DNA from: Alphaproteobacteria bacterium
Lineage (GTDB): Bacteria; Pseudomonadota; Alphaproteobacteria; Micavibrionales; Micavibrionaceae
DNA: 64,000 nucleotides
Assembly (NCBI GenBank): GCA_028289285.1
Contig: JANQRF010000002.1
Span: forward strand, 124,001-188,000
Direction: 5' to 3'
Part shown: positions 55,737 through 64,000 of the stretch, piece after piece
How the letters are laid out: every line of letters begins with the position of its first letter
Numbering within the stretch: the first letter of the stretch is position 1
Position numbers and translations under genes: made by a program
Notes under the pieces: model-generated
The model's input: only the letters and a program-made list of their open reading frames with translations
Databases searched by the model: none
What the model was told of the DNA's origin: nothing

Positions 55737-56996
55737 TTAGAGTACCGGTGCTGGTGCAGAGGTGTTCATCTGGGGGGTATTATTAGGATTCCATGTTGTC
55801 TGCTGAACTTCAGGCTCTATAGGAATTGGTGTCATGTTTTGAGCGCCTGAGGCAACGTTAAAAACTGTCTGATTTTTAGAAAAATCTTGATAAATTGTAA
55901 TAGTACCATCTAGTCCGTTATTTATCATACCTTCTAACGTAACATTCTGGCTATCTGTGGTTGTTAAATAATCCCAAAACTTGGTAACAGAATTATATGC
56001 TGAAGAAATAACTGACTGGTTTTTTTCAAGGTCTTGCAAAGATAGCATATCAGAGTAGCTTTCATGAAAAGCCTCAATATCTGCCTCTGTCATACCTCGC
56101 TCCATCAGGCCTTCTTTAGTGACGCCGCCTTCAGGTGGATTCATAATGTATTCATACATATCCCCGTATTTTGCGAGATCGGTCTTTAAATCATCCAGTT
56201 TTGTATTAAGAGCCTCAAGATCGTTCCCTAATTTTTCTCTTAACTCATAAAGCTGTTGCATGCCCTCTTCTGAAGAGATTTCGCTTATATCAATCCCGTG
56301 CTGAGCAAAATAATCCTGTATTTTTTGATGTTCTATTTCCGCTTGATTGAGTAAGGCTTCTTGCTGGTTTTCAAGTGCAGCATTTACGATCTCTGGTGCA
56401 ACGATCTCTCCGCTATCTGCATATTTATGTCCACCGGAAATATCGCAGGGTATAACCTGACGTCCATCAATTTCTAAAGTCCCTCGACCTTCTTCAGCAA
56501 GTTCTTGCCTGCGATCAAGATTTTCAGCGTTTTGCTCCAGGTCTTCAATACTCTCTTGAGCTTCTGTAATTCCGGTAATAGAGCTTTCAACTTGAGCAGC
56601 CTCTTGTTCTGTATCTTTGATTTCATTTTCGGTTGTTTCAATCTCTTGTCGGATGTCCGCCTGTCTTGTTTGAAAAAAATCTCCAAGAGCTTCCTGTTTT
56701 TCGGATGTGAAGTTATCAAAGAAACCATCAAACCAGGTTTGAGCGTTTATCTCTGTAGCCACAAAAACGCTTCGCCATGCGGCTTCTGCACGGCTTGTAT
56801 GGTTATTGCTTCCACCTTCAACATAAGTGTTTTCGTAAGCTGTATTTGCACTTTGAATATTTGCTGTGAGATCGCCATTATACCCTGTGGCGTCTGCTTT
56901 AATTTTTTGAGCCATTTCAGCCGCATGTGTCGGTCGAACAGGTTCGACCAGGGCGGTTCCATACTCTCGTATCTCTGCTAAAATCTGTGCTACCAT
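55737..56996 (-). CDS. Long coiled-coil hypothetical protein
   Basis: 419 residues, mostly helical and acidic. Heptad-like stretches run through QTRQADIRQEIETTENEIKDTEQEAAQVE and SIEDLEQNAENLDRRQELAEEG, and again near LREKLGNDLEALNTKLDDLKTDLAKYG. The tail is Asn/Pro/Thr-rich (PEVQQTTWNPNNTPQMNTSAPAPV), typical of disordered ends. No signal peptide, no membrane span. Similar in style to the coiled-coil protein at 44554-45867, but without the peptidoglycan-binding repeats. Expressed divergently from sucC across a 173-bp gap. Function unknown; structural or effector roles are possible. Confidence 0.75.
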   Translation of the reverse strand: MVAQILAEIREYGTALVEPVRPTHAAEMAQKIKADATGYNGDLTANIQSANTAYENTYVEGGSNNHTSRAEAAWRSVFVATEINAQTWFDGFFDNFTSEKQEALGDFFQTRQADIRQEIETTENEIKDTEQEAAQVESSITGITEAQESIEDLEQNAENLDRRQELAEEGRGTLEIDGRQVIPCDISGGHKYADSGEIVAPEIVNAALENQQEALLNQAEIEHQKIQDYFAQHGIDISEISSEEGMQQLYELREKLGNDLEALNTKLDDLKTDLAKYGDMYEYIMNPPEGGVTKEGLMERGMTEADIEAFHESYSDMLSLQDLEKNQSVISSAYNSVTKFWDYLTTTDSQNVTLEGMINNGLDGTITIYQDFSKNQTVFNVASGAQNMTPIPIEPEVQQTTWNPNNTPQMNTSAPAPVL

Positions 56997-57169
56997 AAAT
57001 AACCCGTACTTCTCCTAATGGTTAATTTTATCATTTTGGCCTGCCCAAATACAAAAAACGGGGCCGCATACGCGGGTAAAACGCCTGATTGAAAACCGGT
57101 TAATGAAATGTTAAAACTGATGAGACGCGCCGAATCGCGAAAATCCAGTCAAATCAGGGGTTTAATCTT

Positions 57170-58378
57170 ATGAATATTCATGAATACCAGGCCAAGGAGC
57201 TTCTTGAAAAATATGGTGTGGCAGTACCCAAAGGCATTGCCGCGATGAACGTAGCCGACGCCGTTAAGGCGGCTGAAGAGCTTCCGGGGCCGCTTTACGT
57301 GATCAAGGCGCAAATTCATGCCGGCGGGCGCGGGGCAGGCCATTTCAAAAACAACCCTGAAGGCAAAGGCGGGGTCCGCCTGTGCAAGACGGTCGATGAG
57401 ATTAAAGAAGCCGCTGAAGCGATGATGAACCAGGTTCTGGTGACCAAACAAACCGGCCCGGACGGCAAAGAGGTACAGCGTCTGTATGTCACGGACGGGG
57501 TGGATATTGCCAAAGAATATTATTGTTCTGTGTTGCTCGACCGCGCAACCAGCCGCCCGACTTTTATGGTTTCGACTGAAGGCGGGATGGATATTGAAGA
57601 GGTGGCTGAAAAAACACCTGAGAAAATTATCAAATGCGCGATTGATCCGGCCACAGGTATGATGCCTTTCCATGCGCGTAAACTGGCCTTCGGTTTGGGG
57701 CTAAAAGGCGATGCGATGAAGTCCGCTGTGAAGTTTTTCATGGCGCTCTATAAAGCTTTCATGGAACTCGATGCCGCGATTGTTGAGATTAACCCGATGA
57801 TTATCACCGATAAAGATGAGGTGATGGCGCTCGATGCGAAAATGAATTTCGATGAAAACGCACTGTTCCGTCAGAAGATGGTCTCCGAGATGCGCGATGA
57901 AAGTGAAGAAGATGAAAATGAACGCGAAGCCAAAAACTGGGATCTATCTTACGTGTCCATGGATGGTGATATCGGCTGTATGGTCAATGGGGCGGGTCTT
58001 GCGATGTCCACGATGGATATCATCAAGCTCTATGGCGGTGAGCCTGCTAACTTCCTGGATGTTGGCGGCGGCGCAACAGCCGAGCGTGTGACGGCGGCAT
58101 TTAAAATCATCCTGTCCGATCCGAATGTGAAAGGCATTCTGGTAAACATCTTTGGTGGGATCATGAAATGTGACGTGATTGCTGAAGGCGTGATTGCCGC
58201 TGCCAAGGAAGTGGACTTGCAAGTGCCGCTTGTTGTGCGTCTTGAAGGCACGAATGTTGAAAAAGGCAAGGAGCTGATGGCCAATTCAGGCCTGCCGATT
58301 ATCTCTGCCGACGATCTTGATGACGCTGCTCAGAAAGTTGTGAAAGCAACCAAGGAAGCTGCTGCACAGGCGGCTTAA
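57170..58378 (+). CDS. sucC: Succinyl-CoA synthetase beta subunit
   Basis: 402 residues; with SucD it interconverts succinyl-CoA and succinate with formation of ATP or [23 protein letters not shown] opens the ATP-grasp domain, then [60 protein letters not shown]. The C-terminal domain holds [51 protein letters not shown] and [29 protein letters not shown] lies before the ATG. sucD should follow immediately but lies 1.8 kb away, beyond an opposite-strand gene. Confidence 0.98.
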   Translation: MNIHEYQAKELLEKYGVAVPKGIAAMNVADAVKAAEELPGPLYVIKAQIHAGGRGAGHFKNNPEGKGGVRLCKTVDEIKEAAEAMMNQVLVTKQTGPDGKEVQRLYVTDGVDIAKEYYCSVLLDRATSRPTFMVSTEGGMDIEEVAEKTPEKIIKCAIDPATGMMPFHARKLAFGLGLKGDAMKSAVKFFMALYKAFMELDAAIVEINPMIITDKDEVMALDAKMNFDENALFRQKMVSEMRDESEEDENEREAKNWDLSYVSMDGDIGCMVNGAGLAMSTMDIIKLYGGEPANFLDVGGGATAERVTAAFKIILSDPNVKGILVNIFGGIMKCDVIAEGVIAAAKEVDLQVPLVVRLEGTNVEKGKELMANSGLPIISADDLDDAAQKVVKATKEAAAQAA

Positions 58379-58380
58379 AT

Positions 58381-59970
58381 CTAGTTTGTAATTGATGGTA
58401 GAGGGCTTCCGCCAACAAGGCCTGTATTATCTGTCAATGTGACAGTATCTGCTTTCACAAAGCGCGCTTGCTGAAAGCCAAATCCTAATGATGCAACAAC
58501 TTCTTGCCTGCTACCCATATAGGGGAGCGGTGTGCGTCCAAAATGTTTCGTGTCGGCAATATAATCTAGAAACTGTGTCACAGTGCGTGGCTGCGTAAGA
58601 TCTCCACCGGTATATATGAGTTGTCTGTTTGCAGAATCTTCCCGTGCATGTTTTGGGAAAAAATCAGCAGCAAATTTTTCATCTCCCTGATTGGTCAGAT
58701 ATACGGTAAGCATTTTTTCAGAGCGCCCCATTCCCGCAAAATGTGCCACATACAGGTCATGGTTTTTGACAGCATAGTAATCCGCATCAACATATTCAGC
58801 TAAATTTCTTTGCAAACGACCAATATTGTCGGACATGAAAACGGTTTTGAGTGCAATATTCAGTTCCGGGTCTTTACACATCTCTGCAAGCTGTGTACGG
58901 GCTCCCTCGCTGACAGGCCGATACCCAAAGACAGGATTGCCGTTGATTCTATGTTTTGTATAGCGTTCCACCAAGCTTGCTGCGTGTGGATATCCAAGTG
59001 TTTGTGCGTATTTGAACACATATTCATAAAGTGTTGTTGGGACAAATTGTGCAAGGCCACACGCGCCCGAGTTTTCATTAAATGCGCTAACATTGAAAGA
59101 TGCTTCTTTTGCAACTGTTGCAAAGTAAATCCAGGGCGGAAGGCCGGAAGCACGCGAGGACAATGCAATGGCTTCGGCAACAGAATCCGGAACCGTCCAT
59201 GTTTCATTTCCTAAAGTAAATCTATAGATACCTTCTTTACGGGAAAGTCCGGGCACATTTTCTAAATGTGCATGATCGGCAGCATATGGATTAAACGCAT
59301 GGCCAATCTCATCTTTAAGACCTTCAAGCGAAGAGGATGGTGTCGATTCTATGAGGCTGGCAATTTCGTTTTGCGGCAGAGTGTCCAATACATCCTGAGC
59401 CGCATCTGTTAAAGCGGCTTCAGATGGAGCAACCATCATGGTGTTCATGACGGCTCCAGTCATCAGGTTGGTGAGGCCGAGCGATCCCCATCCTGATATG
59501 TTGGCCATAGCCCATTTTCTTTCACGTACAGTTAGTCCAAGGCCGGACAAGCCGGCTGCTAAAGTTTCTGTGAGCGCTTTGGTTGCATTCCAGGCGAAAA
59601 ACGGATTGCCTTGAACAAAACGGTGCCCGGTCGTGCGCCAGTTTTTGAGAGCAAGAGATGTGTTTTCAATACGCTCGGGTAATGTAACAGCATGCCTGAC
59701 GGCCCAGGTTATTTTACTGGCATAAAGAGGAATTTTGCCTGCGTTTAATTCAATATAGCGATCAAGAAAATCGCGTGCGGATTCAATATGACTTTTAGTC
59801 CCTGTTCTGAGTACCTTAAGAAGATTTGGGATATATAATCCTTCAAAATTCTGTGCGATTTTTTCCTGAAGTTTCTCATTGCCTTCAATGAAACGCGCAA
59901 TCGCACGCGGATTGGCTGTCCCCATAAAAGAGGCAAGCCCCTGCTGTTCAGGTGATATAGTTCGTGCCAT
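58381..59970 (-). CDS. Lytic transglycosylase-like protein between sucC and sucD
   Basis: 529 residues. The centre is an SLT-type lysozyme fold: IYFATVAKEASFNVSAFNENSGACGLAQFVPTTLYEYV, with the likely catalytic Glu in AKEASF and the GLAQF motif, followed by HFAGMGRSEKML. It should cleave peptidoglycan glycan strands. No signal peptide is visible; a hydrophobic patch near 165-195 (WGSLGLTNLMTGAVMNTMMVA) may be a membrane contact. The N-terminal 300 residues match nothing I know. Export without a signal suggests a phage-, T4SS- or effector-like use. Convergent with sucC (2 bp between stops) and divergent from sucD. Confidence 0.75.
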   Translation of the reverse strand: MARTISPEQQGLASFMGTANPRAIARFIEGNEKLQEKIAQNFEGLYIPNLLKVLRTGTKSHIESARDFLDRYIELNAGKIPLYASKITWAVRHAVTLPERIENTSLALKNWRTTGHRFVQGNPFFAWNATKALTETLAAGLSGLGLTVRERKWAMANISGWGSLGLTNLMTGAVMNTMMVAPSEAALTDAAQDVLDTLPQNEIASLIESTPSSSLEGLKDEIGHAFNPYAADHAHLENVPGLSRKEGIYRFTLGNETWTVPDSVAEAIALSSRASGLPPWIYFATVAKEASFNVSAFNENSGACGLAQFVPTTLYEYVFKYAQTLGYPHAASLVERYTKHRINGNPVFGYRPVSEGARTQLAEMCKDPELNIALKTVFMSDNIGRLQRNLAEYVDADYYAVKNHDLYVAHFAGMGRSEKMLTVYLTNQGDEKFAADFFPKHAREDSANRQLIYTGGDLTQPRTVTQFLDYIADTKHFGRTPLPYMGSRQEVVASLGFGFQQARFVKADTVTLTDNTGLVGGSPLPSITN

Positions 59971-60077
59971 TTTCCCAGTACCCTCTAGTTTTATATATTT
60001 TACGTAAATATACGGTCTGAGCGCAAATTTTATGGCTAAAGCCTTGATTTTTCTTGTATGAGCAGGCGGTTTGAGAC

Positions 60078-60106
60078 TTGGCGCAGGCGGCGCATCCGCG
60101 TATAAA
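60078..60106 (+). promoter_or_regulatory. Separate promoter for sucD
   Basis: -35-like TTGGCG (60078-60083), 17-bp spacer, -10 TATAAA (60101-60106), about 38 bp before the sucD ATG. A dedicated promoter is expected because sucD is cut off from sucC by an opposite-strand gene. Confidence 0.45.
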
Positions 60107-60143
60107 AGAGGGGTAATGATTCACATCTAATACGGAGATTTTC

Positions 60144-61019
60144 ATGGCCGTTCTCGTCAATAAAGAAACCAAACTGATTTGCCAGGGCTTTACCGGCTCG
60201 CAAGGGACCTTCCATTCCGAACAGGCCATTGCCTATGGCACGAACATGGTTGGCGGGGTCACGCCGGGCAAAGGCGGATCAGAGCATCTTGGTCTGCCGG
60301 TCTTTGATACGGTCGAAGACGCCAAAGCAAAAACGGGCTGTAATGCGTCTGTGATTTATGTGCCGCCGCCTTTTGCAGCGGATTCTATTGTTGAAGCGAT
60401 CGAAGCCGAAATGGAACTGGTGGTCTGTATTACCGAAGGTATTCCGGTGCTGGATATGGTGAAAGTGAAGCGTGCGCTGGACGGGTCTAAAACACGTTTA
60501 ATCGGGCCGAACTGCCCGGGCGTGATTACGCCGGATGAATGTAAGATCGGCATTATGCCGGGCCATATTCACACACGCGGCAAGATCGGAATTGTCTCGC
60601 GTTCAGGAACGCTCACCTATGAAGCCGTTGCACAAACGGGCGCAGTTGGTTTAGGCCAATCAACTTGTATCGGGATTGGCGGTGACCCTGTGAACGGGAC
60701 CAACTTTATCGATTGTATTGAAATGTTCATGGATGATCCTGAAACAGAAGGTATTTTGATGATCGGTGAAATTGGCGGATCTGCTGAAATCGAAGCGGCC
60801 CAATTCTACAAAGACCTTAAAACCAAAAAACCGATTGCAGGCTTTATTGCGGGCGCAACGGCCCCTCCGGGCAAGCGCATGGGCCATGCAGGCGCGATTA
60901 TCTCCGGCGGGGATGATACCGCGCCAGCCAAGATGGAGGCCATGCGCGCCGCCGGTTTTGCTGTCTCCGAAAGCCCTGCCGGTCTTGGCCAGGCCATGAA
61001 AGAAGCCATGGCGGCTTAA
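60144..61019 (+). CDS. sucD: Succinyl-CoA synthetase alpha subunit
   Basis: 291 residues, partner of SucC. CoA-binding fold at the start ([35 protein letters not shown]), [56 protein letters not shown], and [18 protein letters not shown]. The phosphohistidine loop is in [23 protein letters not shown]. Complete. ACGGAG lies before the ATG. It normally overlaps or adjoins sucC; here it has its own upstream region. Confidence 0.98.
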   Translation: MAVLVNKETKLICQGFTGSQGTFHSEQAIAYGTNMVGGVTPGKGGSEHLGLPVFDTVEDAKAKTGCNASVIYVPPPFAADSIVEAIEAEMELVVCITEGIPVLDMVKVKRALDGSKTRLIGPNCPGVITPDECKIGIMPGHIHTRGKIGIVSRSGTLTYEAVAQTGAVGLGQSTCIGIGGDPVNGTNFIDCIEMFMDDPETEGILMIGEIGGSAEIEAAQFYKDLKTKKPIAGFIAGATAPPGKRMGHAGAIISGGDDTAPAKMEAMRAAGFAVSESPAGLGQAMKEAMAA

Positions 61020-61059
61020 AAAAGCTTGATATGACATATTAATTGTTTAAAAACGCTGT

Positions 61060-61608
61060 ATGTTCAAAGGCGTTTTTACTCGATCGGCCAATGGCGATAT
61101 GAGTCTTCTCGAGGCTTTTAATTATTTGGGTCGGCATTCACTCTGTACTAATAGTTTTGTAAACTATAAAGGTGATTTTCATACTAAGGCCCTTATAGGG
61201 GTTAGCCTGTATGGAGGACCTTTTCTCGCAAGCATTTTCAAGAATGATTTCAAATATGCTGTTATCGGAACTGGAATAATAGGCGGGCACTTAGCTTCAA
61301 AGTATATCTATAATAGAATTAAAAATCGTATGCCTCTCGGTCAAGTATCAGGCTTTTTATCTAAAATAGATATACCGTTATTTTTAGGCGGGAACTTATA
61401 TATGTCGCAGACATATTTACGGGATATTATTGCAGCACTAACATTCACCGGAAATTCTACGACAAATATGGCAGATGTTGGGTTACTTTTGGTATCAGCT
61501 TTTGCCGTTCATGCTGCCTTACCTGACTTTAGTTTTCTGAGAGGTAGCACCAACAGTACAACTCAACAAAAGCTGTTGCCTGCCCCAAGCAACAAACCTG
61601 ATGCGTAA
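61060..61608 (+). CDS. Hypothetical membrane protein between sucD and sucA
   Basis: 182 residues with several hydrophobic stretches (ALIGVSLYGGPFLASIF, YAVIGTGIIGGHLASKYI, VGLLLVSAFAVHAALPDF) of weak to moderate length, so two or three membrane passes are possible. The C-terminus is Ser/Thr/Gln-rich. AT-rich codon use compared with sucD suggests an acquired gene. It has its start 40 bp after sucD and may be read through from it. A terminator follows at 61643. Unknown family and function. Confidence 0.7.
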   Translation: MFKGVFTRSANGDMSLLEAFNYLGRHSLCTNSFVNYKGDFHTKALIGVSLYGGPFLASIFKNDFKYAVIGTGIIGGHLASKYIYNRIKNRMPLGQVSGFLSKIDIPLFLGGNLYMSQTYLRDIIAALTFTGNSTTNMADVGLLLVSAFAVHAALPDFSFLRGSTNSTTQQKLLPAPSNKPDA

Positions 61609-61642
61609 AATATACGGAAAATAATGCCGGAGTGGCAGGAAA

Positions 61643-61668
61643 GGGCGGTCAAATATGCCGCCTTTTTT
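61643..61668 (+). terminator. Rho-independent terminator
   Basis: GGCGG (61644-61648) and CCGCC (61658-61662) enclose a 9-nt loop, followed by six T (61663-61668). It ends the sucD-membrane protein transcript. Confidence 0.7.
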
Positions 61669-61870
61669 GATGTTTTGGCATGGGTGCCTTTAACCCGTTT
61701 TCTGCTTTTAAATCAAATATTAACCAATATTTTTTGCATCGCTTTGCCGGGGTTTGATAGAGTGAACTCAGGATAAGATATTGATATATCATAATAATTT
61801 ACATAATTTGAGGATTGAAAACAGGGTTATATGTTACGCTCCGATACGTTTTTTATTTAGGTTTTCTCCC

Positions 61871-61921
61871 TGCCCAGGTCGGCGGAAATAGAGGTGTGTT
61901 TTTCTTCTCCCCGGCCTGGCA
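61871..61921 (+). other. Imperfect hairpin in a possible leader
   Basis: TGCCCAGGTCGG (61871-61882) pairs with CCGGCCTGGCA (61911-61921), with one bulged C and one G-U pair, enclosing a 28-nt loop that ends in a pyrimidine tract. It lies about 55 bp before the 39-residue gene and could be its mRNA leader or a small RNA. The stretch 61669-61870 before it holds no gene; it contains a 10-bp palindrome TGATATATCA around 61783. Confidence 0.4.
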
Positions 61922-61975
61922 CGCTCTGTGCATTTTCTATAACCGTAAAAACACCAATCACGAGGGAGTGTAACA

Positions 61976-62095
61976 ATGGCAAATTATCTTTATGGCGCAG
62001 GAATGATGGCATGCGTAACGGGGCTGATGTCTCTGTTTAATACGCATATGCCCAACAGTGTTTATTACTACGTGGATTTGTTTATCCCGTTTTAA
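61976..62095 (+). CDS. 39-residue hydrophobic small protein
   Basis: Reads MANYLYGAGMMACVTGLMSL, then FNTHMPNSVYYYVDLFIPF. The middle is hydrophobic enough for a membrane-associated helix. GAGGGAG lies 7 nt before the ATG, a strong ribosome site, which is the main argument that it is translated. No family recognised. It lies in the 732-bp stretch between two terminators, followed by a palindromic repeat. The stretch holds nothing else I can call a gene. Confidence 0.5.
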   Translation: MANYLYGAGMMACVTGLMSLFNTHMPNSVYYYVDLFIPF

Positions 62096-62103
62096 AAGCA
62101 GGC

Positions 62104-62171
62104 TGTCATCCCTGCGAAAGCAGGGATCGCGTTTTAATTTAACCCGATCCCGGATCAAGTCCGGGATGACA
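62104..62171. repeat. Composite palindromic intergenic repeat
   Basis: A 68-bp element bounded by inverted TGTCATCCC (62104-62112) and GGGATGACA (62163-62171). Inside are two hairpins: CCCTGCGAAAGCAGGG and CCCGGATCAAGTCCGGG. These sequences (ATCCCTGCGAAAGCAGGGAT and GATCCCGGATCAAGTCCGGG types) are dispersed repeats in many alphaproteobacteria and other genomes. Translated in one frame it gives the familiar IPDLIRD and PCFRRDD pattern, a sign of repeat-derived sequence rather than a gene. Confidence 0.85.
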
Positions 62172-62261
62172 AAAAGGAGAGAGTTTAAAAGTTTCCCAAA
62201 GTTCGGCGCGGCTCGTCCCACCCTTACCCCTTAAAGCCCGCCGGACAAGTCCCTTCAAACT

Positions 62262-62296
62262 GGGCGGGTAGGCTTCAAGCCTCCCGCCCGTTTTTT
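62262..62296 (+). terminator. Strong Rho-independent terminator
   Basis: GGGCGGG (62262-62268) pairs with CCCGCCC (62283-62289), with an inner AGGCTT/AAGCCT stem and a run of T (62291-62296). An upstream GCCCGCC (62236-62242) could pair with the left arm instead and open the terminator, an attenuation-like arrangement. Confidence 0.85.
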
Positions 62297-62340
62297 GTTT
62301 TTTCATGACAAAGATAAAGCGCTAGGGTATTCTTAATCCT

Positions 62341-62889
62341 ATGTTTTTCAATGACTTCCTCAATGAAGAGCTCGAACTTTTAATCTCCTTGCCGGTGCGG
62401 GCGGGGATCTGGATGAGCCGTGCGGATGATGTTTCAACGACAGATCGTGATGATAAGAAAGAAATGCTTGTTTTAGAAAATGTCCTGAAATCAATTGCCG
62501 GGCATAAAAAGGCCGCGCCGTTTGTGTCAGAACTCGTGAAGCAGACTTTGGACTATAAGCATGTCTGGGATGCGTGGGCGGGGAATGACACGGAAGAATC
62601 TTTTTTCAAAGATGTAGGGATTGCTATGAACCTGGTTTCCGAGCGCCTGCCAGAGGAAAATATCCTGAATTATAAAAACGCCCTGTATCATGTTGCCGAT
62701 ACGGTTGCGCATGCCTATGACGAGCATGTCGGGGACGGTGATGATTTACGCGAAGAAATGTTTTTGGGTGGGCTGGTCACGCGGCTCATGGACCGTCTGG
62801 ACGCACGCATTGATATGCAAAATCCTGAAAATGTGTCGGCAGCGGAAAGCGCGGCTTTGCAAAAGCTGAAAACCGCGTTAAAACTATAA
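62341..62889 (+). CDS. Hypothetical helical protein upstream of sucA
   Basis: 182 residues, all-helical and acidic, soluble. FLNEELELLISLPVRAGIWMSRADDVSTTDRDDKKEMLVLENVLKSIAGHKKA and ALYHVADTVAHAYDEHVGDGDDLREEMFLGGL show amphipathic helices with conserved-looking His/Asp positions. No known domain. The organisation (helical bundle with H-x3-D clusters) could suit metal or nucleotide binding, but this is a guess. It begins 45 bp after a terminator and ends 108 bp before sucA. Confidence 0.75.
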   Translation: MFFNDFLNEELELLISLPVRAGIWMSRADDVSTTDRDDKKEMLVLENVLKSIAGHKKAAPFVSELVKQTLDYKHVWDAWAGNDTEESFFKDVGIAMNLVSERLPEENILNYKNALYHVADTVAHAYDEHVGDGDDLREEMFLGGLVTRLMDRLDARIDMQNPENVSAAESAALQKLKTALKL

Positions 62890-62997
62890 GGTACAAGTCT
62901 TGAAAGGGCATCTCATGCCCTTATTTTTAGAGTAGAAACGACTAAAGATTTTAAGAAGGCGCGAGGAGGTATATTCTCTTTGCGATAAGAATAGTAA

Positions 62998-64000
62998 ATG
63001 TCTGAGAACCTGACTTTTTTGACCGGCGCAAATAGTGAATATATTTCAAACCTCTATGGTCTGTATTTAAAAGACCCCTCTACGGTGGATGCAAGCTGGC
63101 AGACTTTCTTTGCCGATTTATCGGATTCTGAAGTGGCCTTGCTGCGTGAGCTTCACGGGGCCAGTTGGACGCCTGACGAAAACCGTAAAGACGGCAGCGG
63201 ATTTGACTCAAACGGAAGCGCGTCAGTTGCAGCGCCAATGCCGCAGCGCCGGGCGACAGACATCCCTGTTTCCAATGCAGACTTACAGGCACAAACCAAA
63301 GATTCCATTCGTGCGCTGATGTTGATCCGCGCTTATCGTGCGCGCGGGCATCTGGAATCCGATCTGGACCCGTTGGGTATGCGGGAAACAACCTATCATC
63401 CGGAGCTCGACCCGGAACATTATGGCTTTACGCCGTCCGATATGGACCGGCCGATTTATATTGGCGGATCTTTAGGGCTTCAAAGCGCCAGCTTGCGGGA
63501 AATTATTGACGTTTTGCGCGAAACTTATTGCGGTAAGATCGGGGTGGAGTTTATGCATCTCACCGATCCGGAAGAAAAAAGCTGGATCCAGGAACGCATT
63601 GAAGAGCCGCACAACAGAACTGATTTCACGGTAAACGGAAAGCGTGCCATCTTACAGCGTCTGACGGCTGCCGAGATGTTTGAAAAGTTTCTTCATACCA
63701 AGCATGTGGGGACAAAACGTTTTGGTCTGGATGGTGGGGAAGCGCTGATTCCTTGTATTGAGCAGATCATGAAGCGCGGCGGCCAGATGGGCCTGAAAGA
63801 AATTGTGCTGGGCATGGCACACCGTGGACGGCTTAACGTTTTGACCAATGTGATGGGCAAGCCGTTTACAGCTGTGTTTAGCGAATTCCAGGGTAATTCG
63901 TCTGTGCCCGATGATGTGCTTGGGTCAGGCGATGTGAAATACCATCTTGGGACATCCAGCGACCGGGATTTTGACGGAAATACAATTCACCTCTCGCTGA
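62998..64000 (+). CDS. sucA: 2-oxoglutarate dehydrogenase E1 component, 3' end outside window
   Basis: Thiamine-diphosphate enzyme that decarboxylates 2-oxoglutarate in the TCA cycle. 334 residues are visible, about the first third. N-terminal E2-contact region LTGANSEYISNLYGLYLKDPSTVDASWQTFFADL, then SIRALMLIRAYRARGHLESDLDPLGM, EFMHLTDPEEKSWIQERIE, and RFGLDGGEALIPCIEQIMKRGGQMGLKEIVLGMAHRGRLNVL, a family hallmark. The codon just before the ATG is TAA, fixing the start. GAGGAGG at 62963 is too far to be its ribosome site. sucB and lpd are expected beyond the window. Confidence 0.97.
   Translation, partial: MSENLTFLTGANSEYISNLYGLYLKDPSTVDASWQTFFADLSDSEVALLRELHGASWTPDENRKDGSGFDSNGSASVAAPMPQRRATDIPVSNADLQAQTKDSIRALMLIRAYRARGHLESDLDPLGMRETTYHPELDPEHYGFTPSDMDRPIYIGGSLGLQSASLREIIDVLRETYCGKIGVEFMHLTDPEEKSWIQERIEEPHNRTDFTVNGKRAILQRLTAAEMFEKFLHTKHVGTKRFGLDGGEALIPCIEQIMKRGGQMGLKEIVLGMAHRGRLNVLTNVMGKPFTAVFSEFQGNSSVPDDVLGSGDVKYHLGTSSDRDFDGNTIHLSL

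Noticed and set aside
61958..62221. Minus-strand 87-codon frame
   Set aside because: Consists largely of the translated palindromic repeat (IPDLIRD, PCFRRDD pattern) and the complement of the 39-residue gene.

Overview
The window reads as a chromosome segment of an alphaproteobacterium of moderate GC content. Three things point there: family-level resemblance of the proteins (CpdR-type receiver, UPF0262, FeS photolyase with DUF2256, YjbH, DUF2336), gene order (hisG-UPF0262-infA, dgt...SPOR-nagZ-scpA-scpB-tatABC, mdh-sucC-sucD-sucA), and a ParB-type parS palindrome. Isolated CheY-like proteins, coiled-coil proteins and a peptidoglycan-active accessory set would fit a Micavibrio-like lineage, but that placement is only an inference. 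Three tRNA genes (Val-GAC, Phe-GAA, Thr-GGT) are present, all with encoded CCA. No rRNA, CRISPR array, phage, transposase or plasmid module was seen.

Layout. 0-6.5 kb: ftsH and glmM with small secreted and ankyrin proteins, then two minus-strand genes resembling Tad-pilus accessories. 6.6-10.2 kb: a light/oxidative-stress group (SDR, SOUL haem lipoprotein, FeS photolyase, a 44-residue DUF2256 protein, glutathione peroxidase). 10.2-16.1 kb: tRNA-Val, cpdR, glk, an LpxH-like phosphoesterase, a glycosyltransferase, a secreted repeat protein and rluD. 16.1-16.3 kb: a stand-alone structured RNA with its own promoter and terminator. 16.4-25.2 kb: a leucine-dehydrogenase family enzyme, a YjbH-like protein, a hybrid kinase/receiver pair and glpD-glpK. 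25.3-32 kb: maf-rng, tRNA-Phe, an AAA+ ATPase gene cut by one in-frame TGA, and a cyclic-nucleotide-domain/thioredoxin-reductase fusion. 32-37 kb: dcd, murA, a divergent PgeF-like gene, parS, hisG, UPF0262, infA, tRNA-Thr. 37-43.5 kb: katG, two lipoproteins, xth, truncated haemoglobin, erpA, dgt. 43.6-45.9 kb: three accessory genes. 46-53.8 kb: SPOR, nagZ, scpA, scpB, tatA, a TatB-methyltransferase fusion, tatC, zapE, DUF2336. 53.8-64 kb: mdh, sucC, sucD and the start of sucA, separated from each other by unknown and peptidoglycan-active genes.

How the parts connect. The core is housekeeping: envelope precursor synthesis (GlmM, MurA, NagZ, SPOR), chromosome segregation (ScpAB, parS), Tat export, nucleotide hygiene (Maf, Dcd, Dgt, Xth), glycerol use (GlpDK) and the TCA cycle (Mdh, SucCDA). 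Accessory genes sit in the seams of conserved operons, often convergent to the core genes with only a few bases between stop codons.

The most unusual items are the TatB N-terminus fused to a class I SAM methyltransferase inside an otherwise normal tatA-tatC operon, the AAA+ ATPase whose Walker A and Walker B halves are separated by a single in-frame TGA, the roughly 150-nt structured RNA (possibly 6S-like), a tRNA-Val with C instead of U at position 33, and the breaking up of mdh-sucC-sucD-sucA by unknown genes.
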